Shown piece by piece: positions 17,779 to 26,129 of a DNA stretch of 36,822 nt. Source of the stretch: Bacteroides cellulosilyticus DSM 14838 (GTDB lineage Bacteria > Bacteroidota > Bacteroidia > Bacteroidales > Bacteroidaceae); contig NZ_EQ973491.1 of NCBI RefSeq assembly GCF_000158035.1, forward strand, positions 109,029 to 145,850, read 5' to 3'. A program made the position numbers and the translations under genes. Each line of letters begins with the position of its first letter. Within the stretch, counting starts at the first letter, position 1. The notes beneath the pieces were generated by a model that saw only the letters and a list, made by a program, of their open reading frames with translations, searched no databases and was not told the DNA's origin.

Positions 17779-17848
17779 TTTAGTTCATGAAATATAGATT
17801 GAGTCCAATCAATAGTTTTTATATTTTTGAATTTAAATTAGTGAATAG

Positions 17849-20800
17849 ATGAAAAAAGAAGAGATCTTTTCTAGAAAAACACAGAGCAGGTATCTGAGCG
17901 CAGCAAAGATAATTTGTCTCTCTTTCTTGTTTTCGATTCCTGTGACGCAGGCTTTTGCGGAAAGCATTAGAGAGACTGCTGCAATGAATGTTGTCCAACA
18001 ACAGAAGTCAGTGAAAGGAACTGTGGTAGATACGACCGGAGAACCTGTGATTGGTGCGAATATAAAGGCACAAGGAACTGATACAGGAACGATTACCGAC
18101 TTGGATGGAAATTTCAGTCTGGTGATTCCGGCAAGTGCTAAACTCGAAGTTTCGTTTATAGGATACGTCACGCAAGTGGTGAGCGTGCCTGCGAACGGAA
18201 TTGTAAACGTGACTTTGGCTGAAGATTCCAAACTTCTGGACGAAGTGGTTGTGGTAGGTTACGGTACTCAGAAAAAAGCACATCTTACTGGCTCTATATC
18301 CACGGTTAACCCCAATGACCTAAAGGAAATGCCCTATAGCAATATGGGTGCCATGTTGGCAGGTACGGTAGCTGGTTTGAATGTAAGCGGCGGTGATGGT
18401 CGCCCTGGTGTCGGTGCAACGATGACCATTCGTGATCCGTTCTCTACCGGCGTTTCGGGAAGTACGACTGCGCCGATTTATGTGATTGATGGTGTCATTC
18501 AGTCTGATAATCCGCGTAATGGAATATCGGCTTCGGAAGCGTTTAATAACCTTGATCCGAACGAAATAGAATCTATATCTATCTTGAAGGATGCTGCTGC
18601 GGCAGTGTATGGAGCACGTGGCGCACAAGGTGCCATCATTGTTACTACGAAGAAAGGCAGCAAGGACGGAAAACCTCGCATCAGTTACACTGGTTCGGTG
18701 ACGATGAATGATGAAATTTCACGTCCAAAGATGTTGGATGCATATCAGTATGGTCAATTCTGGAATGGATTTAAAGGTGCTGACGGCAATGATGCTATCG
18801 GTAATCGTAAAAAAGACCTTTTCCAATTGGACGAGTTGGAAGCTATGAAAAGCATGAACTATGACTGGCTGGACAAAGCCTGGTCGGCTGCCTATAGCAC
18901 GAAGCATAATGTGAATATCAGTGGCGGCGGAAATAACTCATCTTATTTCGGAAGCATATCTTATCAGAGCCAGGAGGGTAACCTGAGCATGTTGGATTAT
19001 GACCGTTGGAATTATCGTGTAGGAATGAGTACAACAGTGGCTAAGCATCTGAAAGTGAATTTATCTATTTCGGGTAACTATGGTGACCGGAAAACAACTT
19101 TCAATAAGATTGGCGGAGAGAAGGATGATAATGATTACCTGGCATTGCTGACTACACCCCGCTATGTGCCATGGTCTGTGGAAAATGACAAAGGCGAAGA
19201 TATCTGGTTGTTGAGATATGGACCTAAGAATACCAACAGTAGTGTTCTCGGAAACTCGAACTATTTGCGTTACAATTATTTCGCTGTTGAAGATTTAGGT
19301 AATCAGAAACAAACCAAAACTCAGGATATGACCATCAATGGTTCATTGGAGTATGATTTTGATTGGTTGGAGACATTGAAAGGTTTGAAACTACGTTTCA
19401 GCTATGCAAAAAGTATCGGTAATACGGAAGGAAGACAATTGGGATCTAAATATGACGGTTATTATTTTACCACCCGTGGTGGTTCAGGTAATCACCTTTA
19501 TATTGATGAAGGTGCGCCAAGTAATAACCTGACTTTGCCGTCTAATATGAAAACACAGTCGGTTGATAATGGAAACCGCGTACTGCGTGACTTCGACCGT
19601 ACAGACAATTATCAGGTCAACTTCCAGGCAAGTTATGCGCGCGACTTCGGAAAACATTCGGTAAGTGCCATGTTCGCTATGGAAAAGCGTGAAATGAACT
19701 ACGAGTTTTCACGTATTCTGAAAGAAGGTCCGCTGAATGGTGATCTTGCTAATGGTGAAACCAATACAGCTACAGGTTCGGTAAGTTCCAGTAGCCAGAC
19801 GGCGAGAAGTGAAAGTGGTGACTTATCTTACATTGGTCGTGTTAACTATGCCTATGACGGTCGTTACCTGTTTGAGTTCCTGATTCGTTCTGACGCTTCA
19901 ACCAAATTCTCGCCGGATAACTATTGGGGAGTATTCCCTTCCGTATCTGTGGGCTGGATTGTTTCAGAAGAAAAGTGGTATAAGCTGGATTGGATGGATT
20001 ATCTGAAGGTACGTGCCTCATTCGGTATTTTGGGACAAGATAATACGGCAGCTTGGCTGTGGCGTCAGCGATATACGTATCAGGCTAATTATGGTGCAAT
20101 ATTTGGCACTTCACCGAGCAACAATTTAGGTTGGGCTTTAAAGACTGAGGCTGCTCCCAACTATGATGCGCACTGGGATAAAGACTACAAATTCAACTTA
20201 GGAATTGACATGAAATTCCTGAAGAACCGTTTATCAGTAGGTATTGACGCTTATTTGGACAAGAGAACCGATATGTTGGTAGTGCGTAGTGGTGTGCCTG
20301 TAACTGTAGGTGCCAAATCGGCTGCCGAGAATTTCGATGCGGTAGATAACTATGGTGTAGAACTTTCATTAGGCTGGCGCGATCATGTGTCTGACTTCAA
20401 CTATTCCGTTCAACTGAATGGACAATGGCGTGACGCCCGCTATCGCAAAAAAGACTGGCCGGCCATATCAACATACAAAGATGTTTATCGCAATGGACCG
20501 GTTGACATGGGGCAGTGGGGATATGACTGTTTGGGAATGTTCCGTAACCAAGCTGAAATTGACAAGTTTGTTGAGGACTACAATATAACGCAGTATATGG
20601 GCTATAAACCGGATCAGATTAAACCGGGTATGCTGATATACCGTGATGTTCGTGGCGAACAGAATCCGGACGGTTCTTATAAAGATGCAGACGGTATCGT
20701 AGACGATAAGGATATGGTTCGTTTGAGCAGAAGAAAGAGCAATCCTTATGGCATGTCTCTGATTCTGGGTGGTAGCTGGAAAGGTATCTCTTTGAATGCC

Positions 20801-21253
20801 AACATCTCTAGTTCATGGGGTGGATATTCTACGTATGCGGGAGGTTCCTATATCTTCATGAACGAGAATTCACTGGATGGTGCCAACCTTCCGATATATT
20901 GGAAAGATATGTTCGTTCCCGAAGATGTAGTGGATGATGGAGGCAATGTGGTCGTTAAACAGAATTTGTCTGCCAAATACCCTAACATGAAATACAGTAT
21001 GAATAATGAAGCGTCCAATTTCTGGCAGATTAGTTCATTCCGCATGTATCTTCGTAACGTATCCTTAGGTTATACATTGCCTAAGGAATGGCTGAGCAAA
21101 GTAGGAATCTCAAGCTGTAAGATCAATGTGACGGGAACCAACCTCTTCAGTTTCTTCAATCCTTATCCCGAAAGTTATACGGATCCTCTGACCGGTTACG
21201 GTACGTTCCCGGCATTGCGCAGCTGGACTGTGGGATTGAATCTTTCTTTTTAA
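17849..21253 (+). CDS. SusC-like TonB-dependent outer-membrane transporter
   Basis: A 1134-residue outer-membrane protein that would import the oligosaccharides released at the surface. It has a signal peptide (about 1-38). A carboxypeptidase-D-like beta domain follows (about 53-130, VKGTVVDTTGEPVIGANIKA to VSFIGYVTQ). The SusC hallmark EVVVVGYGTQ is at 132-141. The plug has PIYVIDGVI, IESISILKDAAAAVYGARGAQGAIIVTTKKG. The rest is a long beta-barrel ending in a C-terminal Phe (LNLSF). There is no STN signalling domain before the plug, so it is not the kind of transporter that signals directly to a FecR anti-sigma factor. It is followed 29 bases later by its SusD partner. The ECF-type motif lies in its leader. 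Confidence 0.97.
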   Translation: MKKEEIFSRKTQSRYLSAAKIICLSFLFSIPVTQAFAESIRETAAMNVVQQQKSVKGTVVDTTGEPVIGANIKAQGTDTGTITDLDGNFSLVIPASAKLEVSFIGYVTQVVSVPANGIVNVTLAEDSKLLDEVVVVGYGTQKKAHLTGSISTVNPNDLKEMPYSNMGAMLAGTVAGLNVSGGDGRPGVGATMTIRDPFSTGVSGSTTAPIYVIDGVIQSDNPRNGISASEAFNNLDPNEIESISILKDAAAAVYGARGAQGAIIVTTKKGSKDGKPRISYTGSVTMNDEISRPKMLDAYQYGQFWNGFKGADGNDAIGNRKKDLFQLDELEAMKSMNYDWLDKAWSAAYSTKHNVNISGGGNNSSYFGSISYQSQEGNLSMLDYDRWNYRVGMSTTVAKHLKVNLSISGNYGDRKTTFNKIGGEKDDNDYLALLTTPRYVPWSVENDKGEDIWLLRYGPKNTNSSVLGNSNYLRYNYFAVEDLGNQKQTKTQDMTINGSLEYDFDWLETLKGLKLRFSYAKSIGNTEGRQLGSKYDGYYFTTRGGSGNHLYIDEGAPSNNLTLPSNMKTQSVDNGNRVLRDFDRTDNYQVNFQASYARDFGKHSVSAMFAMEKREMNYEFSRILKEGPLNGDLANGETNTATGSVSSSSQTARSESGDLSYIGRVNYAYDGRYLFEFLIRSDASTKFSPDNYWGVFPSVSVGWIVSEEKWYKLDWMDYLKVRASFGILGQDNTAAWLWRQRYTYQANYGAIFGTSPSNNLGWALKTEAAPNYDAHWDKDYKFNLGIDMKFLKNRLSVGIDAYLDKRTDMLVVRSGVPVTVGAKSAAENFDAVDNYGVELSLGWRDHVSDFNYSVQLNGQWRDARYRKKDWPAISTYKDVYRNGPVDMGQWGYDCLGMFRNQAEIDKFVEDYNITQYMGYKPDQIKPGMLIYRDVRGEQNPDGSYKDADGIVDDKDMVRLSRRKSNPYGMSLILGGSWKGISLNANISSSWGGYSTYAGGSYIFMNENSLDGANLPIYWKDMFVPEDVVDDGGNVVVKQNLSAKYPNMKYSMNNEASNFWQISSFRMYLRNVSLGYTLPKEWLSKVGISSCKINVTGTNLFSFFNPYPESYTDPLTGYGTFPALRSWTVGLNLSF

Positions 21254-21282
21254 ATGATATAATTGATAAACAAGATTAGAAT

Positions 21283-23364
21283 ATGAAAATAGATAATATC
21301 ATACATAAAGGTGTGGGGATAGTTGCCTTCAGCGCAATATTTCTGCTGGGCAGTTGTAGCGATGACTTCTTGAGGGAGAAGAAGGATTATAATGGCTTCA
21401 ATGACGAAATATACAGTAATTTCAGTATGGCGCAGGCCAGTGTAGACTATATTCACAGGCAGGTTGAACCCAAAGTAGGTGGTGTAAGCGCATTGAATGG
21501 TAGCACAGGATCTGCCGATGAATTTTCTAAGTCTACATTAGAGTATGCCGGTTCTACACAGTTTGTGGGTTTGGCTGAAATACTTTCCAGTAACGTGAAT
21601 TGTTATTTCAACGGTTCCAATGATCCGGCTAATAATAACGGTGTATGGTTAAATGTCCGTCGTTGCAATCTATTTCTCGACAATATTGACAAAGGAACAT
21701 TGTCGGAAGAGGAAAGAAATCTCCTTAAAGGACAAGTTTACTTCTGGCGTGCATGGTTGTATTATCGTTTGGTGACTACTTATGGTGGTGTTCCTATTAT
21801 AAAGAGCGCGCAAAATCCGACAATTGGAGACGGTACAATAGAAGAATCGACTCTGAATGTTGAACGTAGTTCTACGGATGATTGCGTGACGTTTGTCTGC
21901 GAGGATCTGGATAATGCGGCTTCTCTGTTGCCATCTGTTTGGGCTGATCCGTCGGTAAATTACGGTCGTGTGACTAAGGGTGCGGCTATGGCTTTGAAGG
22001 GACGCTTGCTGCTCTTCTATGCAAGTCCATTGTTCAACCGTTCCAACGATAAGGCACGCTGGGATGCCGCCTATACTGCAAACAAGGCTGCTTATGATGA
22101 ACTTACTACCAATGGTGACAGAGAATTGGTAGGTGCAACGAGTAAAAGAGCGCAGGATTGGGAAAAAATGTTTGTGAACCCCTTGTCTAAAGAGGCTGTA
22201 CTGATAACATTGTACAATAATATCTCTGATGATCAGTTCAAGTTCAATAACAGCTGGGAACAAAGTGCCCGTCCCAAAGACATCAAAGGTGGTGGTGGTA
22301 TCGCTGCTACGGCTGAAATGGTGGATTTATTCCCCATGGCTGATGGTAAGAAACCAAGTGAAAGCTCATTGTCTTATGACCCGTTGAAGTTCTACAAGGA
22401 TCGTGATCCACGCTTCTATCGCACCTTTGCATTTAACGGAGTTTGCTGGCCTTATAATACCAATAAGACATATACGGTATGGAATTACCAATGGTTTAAG
22501 GATGCTGCCGCAGCCGTTGAAGGCAAACCGGGTAACTCAGCGCTTTATGACGGTGATGTCAGTTCAAGTATCTTTGTACGCAAACGTACGGATCCGAATG
22601 CTTACAATACTTCCAATCTCAGTAGCGGAGTATTTTCGCAGAGTGGTAGTCCGTATATGGAAATACGTATGGCGGAAGTTATTCTTAACGTAGCGGAAGC
22701 AGCTTGCGGAAAAGGAGATAATGCTACGGCATTGACTTTCCTGAAATATATTCGCGAACGTGTAGGCTATACGGGCGATTGCGGCTTTTCTTCTACTTTA
22801 GCGGGTGATGCCTTGATGGGTGCTATTCTTTATGAGCGTCAGATAGAACTGGCCTATGAGGGAAAGAGATTCGATGATATGCGTCGCTGGCTTTTGTGGG
22901 ACGACAGTTTTGGTACTTGTACACGGTTGGGTGTTGAGCCTATCAGCGGAAACCAAACGCGCAGGCATGGTATTATCCTGGCTGTGAAACCTGAACTCTA
23001 TACGAATAGCAAGGCCGGCAAGGATTGTGATCCGTTCAATCCGGAAGCTTCAGAATACTTGGGAACATCAGACCGTACAAAAATCAGTCTTGATCCGGAT
23101 GCTTCAGACTCAGACTGGGAAAATCAGATTGCTACCTTGGACAATTTTTACGAAAACAATCTGAATCGTGTAGTAAACGATCAGCTTGATGGTACAAGTA
23201 CGCCTACATTCTATATTACTCACCTGAACAAATACTATTTCCTAGGTATCAAGCAGAATGTATTGCAAAACAGTATTAAGTTGCAACAGAATATTGGCTG
23301 GACGGATTATTATGGTTCCGAAGGAACGTTTAATCCTATCGGTAACGGTAGTTTGCTGCCGTAA
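21283..23364 (+). CDS. SusD-like surface glycan-binding lipoprotein
   Basis: A 693-residue lipoprotein with a lipobox at FLLGSC, giving Cys25 as the lipidated residue, followed by SDDFL, the acidic start that suits export to the cell surface. The helical SusD features are visible: NVRRCNLFLDNID, LKGQVYFWRAWLYYRLVTTYGGVPII, VTKGAAMALKGRLLLFYASPLFN and, near the end, AILYERQIELAYEGKRFDDMRRWLLW. It is longer than many SusD proteins. It forms the lid on the SusC transporter and helps capture glycan. A strong terminator follows. Confidence 0.96.
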   Translation: MKIDNIIHKGVGIVAFSAIFLLGSCSDDFLREKKDYNGFNDEIYSNFSMAQASVDYIHRQVEPKVGGVSALNGSTGSADEFSKSTLEYAGSTQFVGLAEILSSNVNCYFNGSNDPANNNGVWLNVRRCNLFLDNIDKGTLSEEERNLLKGQVYFWRAWLYYRLVTTYGGVPIIKSAQNPTIGDGTIEESTLNVERSSTDDCVTFVCEDLDNAASLLPSVWADPSVNYGRVTKGAAMALKGRLLLFYASPLFNRSNDKARWDAAYTANKAAYDELTTNGDRELVGATSKRAQDWEKMFVNPLSKEAVLITLYNNISDDQFKFNNSWEQSARPKDIKGGGGIAATAEMVDLFPMADGKKPSESSLSYDPLKFYKDRDPRFYRTFAFNGVCWPYNTNKTYTVWNYQWFKDAAAAVEGKPGNSALYDGDVSSSIFVRKRTDPNAYNTSNLSSGVFSQSGSPYMEIRMAEVILNVAEAACGKGDNATALTFLKYIRERVGYTGDCGFSSTLAGDALMGAILYERQIELAYEGKRFDDMRRWLLWDDSFGTCTRLGVEPISGNQTRRHGIILAVKPELYTNSKAGKDCDPFNPEASEYLGTSDRTKISLDPDASDSDWENQIATLDNFYENNLNRVVNDQLDGTSTPTFYITHLNKYYFLGIKQNVLQNSIKLQQNIGWTDYYGSEGTFNPIGNGSLLP

Positions 23365-23394
23365 GTTGGCTTTTAATTTTTTTGTGAGATAGTT

Positions 23395-23431
23395 AAAACT
23401 GCCGGGTGATCCTTCATCCGGCAGTTTTTTT
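23395..23431 (+). terminator. Intrinsic terminator after susD
   Basis: AAAACTGCCGG (23395-23405) pairs with 23418-23428, with further pairing inside toward a small loop, and is followed by an uninterrupted T-run. It separates the susCD unit from the second PL1 unit. Confidence 0.93.
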
Positions 23432-23482
23432 AGAGTGGTTGCCATCATTCTATGGATTATTTTTCTACTAAAATAGTTTCAT

Positions 23483-23510
23483 GTGATTACAAAACATTTT
23501 TATCTTCGTC
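23483..23510 (+). promoter_or_regulatory. Putative ECF-sigma promoter of PL1-2/DUF3826
   Basis: GTGATTACA (23483-23491), 15 bases, CGTC (23507-23510), 38 bases from the C of CGTC to the ATG at 23545. The 9-mer is identical to that of susC. A near-match to the housekeeping box (TATCTTCG, 23501-23508) overlaps the CGTC. Confidence 0.77.
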
Positions 23511-23544
23511 TAATAAATACAATTAATTAATAGATACGAGAATA

Positions 23545-25272
23545 ATGAAAAAGAAAGCATTCCTGATAGTTTGTACAGCTGCAATGCTGGCTCCGACCAT
23601 TGCATGGGCACAATACCCGCAATTGACCGATGAAGCCAAGGAGACTTATAAGAAAATGATAACTGAAGAACGCCGGCGTTCGGATGAAGCTTGGGCGAAA
23701 GCATTGCCTATCGTTGAGAAAGAAGCCAGAGAAGGGCGTCCGTATATCGAGTGGGCTTCCCGTCCGGATGATCTTCCTCAAGCCGGTATTCCCGCTTTTC
23801 CCGGGGCTGAGGGTGGGGGAATGTTCACTCCCGGCGGCCGTGGCGGCAAGGTAATTACAGTAACTAATTTGAATGATCGCGGCCCGGGCTCTTTCCGTGA
23901 AGCTTGCGAAACCGGTGGTGCACGTATCATTGTATTCAATGTGGCTGGTATCATTCGATTGGAATCTCCCATTATTGTCCGTGCTCCATACGTAACGATA
24001 GCCGGACAAACAGCCCCAGGTGACGGTGTATGTATTGCCGGAGAATCTTTCTGGGTTGACACTCACGATGTAGTGGTACGTCATATGCGTTTCCGTCGTG
24101 GTGAAACGAAGGTTCATCACCGTGACGATTCATTTGGGGGTAATCCGATTGGTAACATTATGATCGATCACTGTTCCTGTACTTGGGGGCTGGATGAGAA
24201 TATTTCTTTCTATCGTCACATGTACAGTCCTGGTGAAGGATATAAAGATGAGAAACTTCCAACTGTCAATGTAACCATTCAAAATACAATTTCCGCTAAG
24301 GCACTGGATACATACAATCATGCTTTTGGTAGTACATTGGGTGGTGAGAACTGTGCTTTTATGCGCAATCTTTGGGCCAGTAATGCTGGGCGTAACCCGT
24401 CTATTGGCTGGTATGGGATTTTCAATTTCGTGAATAATGTTGTCTACAATTGGGTACATCGTTCAGCTGATGGTGGCGATTATCGTGCTATGTTCAATAT
24501 GATAAATAATTACTATAAACCGGGTCCTTTGACTCCGAGAGATTCTCCGGTCGGTCATCGCATTCTGAAGCCGGAAGCCGGACGTAGCAAGCTGGATTAT
24601 AAAGTATATGGCCGTGTCTTTGCAGATGGTAATGTGATGGAAGGATATCCTGAAATCACAAAGGATAACTGGGCTGGTGGTATTCAGATTGAGACTCAAA
24701 AGGATACAGAGGGGTATACCGAGCAGATGCGTACGTATCAACCTTTCGTAATGCCTTATATTAATATTATGTCTGCAAATGATGCTTATGATTATGTTTT
24801 GAAATATGTAGGTGCTAATATTCCTTGCCGTGACATTGTTGATGAGCGGGTTATTGAGGAAGTGAAAACCGGTCAAGCTTATTATGAAAAGAAACTTCCG
24901 AAAGATGCCTATGGAGATAAATGGGGATTAGCTCCAAAATCTCAGGATGAGGAAGGTTATTTTAAATACCGTCGTTTGCCGAAAGATTCTTATAAACAGG
25001 GTATTATAACTGATATTCGCCAAATGGGTGGCTATCCGGAATATAAGGGAACTCCTTATGTGGATACGGATGGCGACGGTATGCCGGATGAATGGGAAAT
25101 TGCGAATGGTCTGAATCCAAACGATCCGAGTGATGCCAATAAAGATTGCACTGGTGATGGGTATACTAATATTGAGAAATATATCAATGGTATCAGTACG
25201 AAGAATAAGGTAGACTGGACTGATATGAAGAATAACTACGATACATTGGCAGAAAAAGGTAAATTAATGTAA
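23545..25272 (+). CDS. Secreted pectate lyase, PL1 family (copy 2)
   Basis: A 575-residue paralogue of the lyase at 9629, alike along the whole length. It has a signal peptide (to about residue 22, WAQ), FPGAEGGG, GGRGGKV, REACETGGAR, AGQTAPGDG, RHMRFRRG and MIDHCSCTWGLDE. The probable catalytic Arg283 lies in GRNPSIGW, with the Arg-Asn-Pro form that copy 1 lacks. A segment before the C-terminus (about 450-475, KDAYGDKWGLAPKSQDEEGYF) is longer than in copy 1. The end carries the same calcium-binding repeat (DTDGDGMPDEWE, DCTGDGYTNIEKY). The stop and the DUF3826 start overlap as TAATG, so the two products are likely made together. Confidence 0.94.
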   Translation: MKKKAFLIVCTAAMLAPTIAWAQYPQLTDEAKETYKKMITEERRRSDEAWAKALPIVEKEAREGRPYIEWASRPDDLPQAGIPAFPGAEGGGMFTPGGRGGKVITVTNLNDRGPGSFREACETGGARIIVFNVAGIIRLESPIIVRAPYVTIAGQTAPGDGVCIAGESFWVDTHDVVVRHMRFRRGETKVHHRDDSFGGNPIGNIMIDHCSCTWGLDENISFYRHMYSPGEGYKDEKLPTVNVTIQNTISAKALDTYNHAFGSTLGGENCAFMRNLWASNAGRNPSIGWYGIFNFVNNVVYNWVHRSADGGDYRAMFNMINNYYKPGPLTPRDSPVGHRILKPEAGRSKLDYKVYGRVFADGNVMEGYPEITKDNWAGGIQIETQKDTEGYTEQMRTYQPFVMPYINIMSANDAYDYVLKYVGANIPCRDIVDERVIEEVKTGQAYYEKKLPKDAYGDKWGLAPKSQDEEGYFKYRRLPKDSYKQGIITDIRQMGGYPEYKGTPYVDTDGDGMPDEWEIANGLNPNDPSDANKDCTGDGYTNIEKYINGISTKNKVDWTDMKNNYDTLAEKGKLM

Positions 25273-25946
25273 TGTCAATGAAAAAGATAATATTAATTTC
25301 TTTATTACTGGTTTTCGGTTGGTTATCAGCCGGAGCGGTAGACTTGAATAAGGATAATCGTGATCCTCAATATGTGGAATCTATTGTTAAACGATCTCAG
25401 AAGATCGTAGATAAACTTGGGCTTACAGATGTAAAGGTGGCTGAAGATGTTCGTAATGTGATTGCCAATCGGTACTTCGAACTGAATGATATTTATGAAG
25501 TTCGTGATGCCAAAGTGAAGAAAATAAAGGAGTCGGGATTGAGTGGTGCTGCAAAGGATGATGCCTTGAAAGCGGCTGAGTATGAAAAGGATGCGGCATT
25601 ATACCGTTCTCACTTTGCATATCCCGCGAATTTATCTCTTTTTCTGGATGAGAAGCAAATAGAAGTGGTGAAGGATGGGATGACTTATGGCGTTGTGAAA
25701 GTGACGTATGATGCTACAATTGACATGATCCCTTCTTTGAAGGAAGAAGAAAAAGCACAAATCTATGCCTGGCTCATAGAAGCCCGTGAGTTTGCCTTGG
25801 ATGCTGAGAATTCGGATAAGAAACATGCAGCCTTTGGTAAATATAAGGGGCGTATCAATAATTATCTGGCTAAAAGAGGATATGATTTGAAGAAAGAACG
25901 TGAAGAGTGGTACAAGCGTGTGAAAGCACGTGGAGGCTCTCTCTGA
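25272..25946 (+). CDS. Secreted DUF3826 protein
   Basis: A 224-residue protein with a signal peptide (IILISLLLVFGWLSAGA). A second start at 25278 is possible. The rest is predicted to be mostly helical: IVKRSQKIVDKLGLTD, VANRYFELNDIY-like segments, then LFLDEKQIEVVKDGMTYGVVKVTYDATIDMIPSL and KAQIYAWLIEAREFALDAENSDKK. DUF3826 proteins accompany pectin-type PULs; the function is unknown. It overlaps the PL1-2 stop by one base. A related domain forms the C-terminal third of the esterase at 34635, which links DUF3826 to pectin breakdown twice in this locus. A hairpin terminator follows. Confidence 0.87.
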   Translation: MSMKKIILISLLLVFGWLSAGAVDLNKDNRDPQYVESIVKRSQKIVDKLGLTDVKVAEDVRNVIANRYFELNDIYEVRDAKVKKIKESGLSGAAKDDALKAAEYEKDAALYRSHFAYPANLSLFLDEKQIEVVKDGMTYGVVKVTYDATIDMIPSLKEEEKAQIYAWLIEAREFALDAENSDKKHAAFGKYKGRINNYLAKRGYDLKKEREEWYKRVKARGGSL

Positions 25947-25985
25947 TAATTAGGATAGATAAAAACTGGTTAGTTATGTGATGTG

Positions 25986-26012
25986 AAGGGTGGCTGAGAA
26001 GTCACCCTTTTC
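25986..26012 (+). terminator. Probable terminator after DUF3826
   Basis: AAGGGTGGCT (25986-25995) pairs with AGTCACCCTT (26000-26009) with one mismatch, across a GAGA loop, followed by a short, interrupted T-run. It ends the PL1-2/DUF3826 unit ahead of the GH43 operon promoter. Confidence 0.75.
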
Positions 26013-26024
26013 TGTGTTCTGATT

Positions 26025-26056
26025 TTTGGAATATGGCGAATCTTCCATTATCTTTG
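26025..26056 (+). promoter_or_regulatory. Housekeeping-type promoter upstream of the GH43 operon
   Basis: TTTG (26025-26028), 20 bases, TATCTTTG (26049-26056): both boxes of the Bacteroides primary-sigma consensus at a fitting distance. Its last bases are shared with the TTGAGTACA of the ECF-type motif (26054-26062). Confidence 0.65.
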
Positions 26057-26081
26057 AGTACAAATTCGTCTTATTGCCGTC
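26054..26081 (+). promoter_or_regulatory. Putative ECF-sigma promoter of the GH43 operon
   Basis: TTGAGTACA (26054-26062), 15 bases, CGTC (26078-26081), about 50 bases before the ATG at 26130. The 9-mer is identical to that at 15188 and the spacing is the same as at all other sites. It overlaps the -7 box of the housekeeping-type promoter. Confidence 0.75.
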
Positions 26082-26129
26082 TCCTCTGTATACAGAATAC
26101 GATATAAAAACAAAAGTATTATTTAGAAA

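Larger units (their letters stand above)
16371..17848. other. Long stretch without a convincing gene, with repeat remnants
   Basis: This 1478-base gap holds an inverted pair of ~100-bp repeats (16449-16551 and 17177-17272), a 22-bp-period tandem repeat (16755-16793), a perfect 14-bp hairpin (17064-17094), a 9-bp GC-rich inverted pair (16902-16910 with 16937-16945) and the susC promoter region. On the minus strand, 17527-17234 is open from a TTG codon for 97 codons, but its 3' end runs into the right repeat and I recognise no family. A short hairpin at 16410-16429 (7-bp stem, no T-run) follows the TIM-barrel gene and is a poor terminator. The stretch looks like the scar of a decayed mobile element inserted between the regulator unit and susC. 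Confidence 0.6.
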
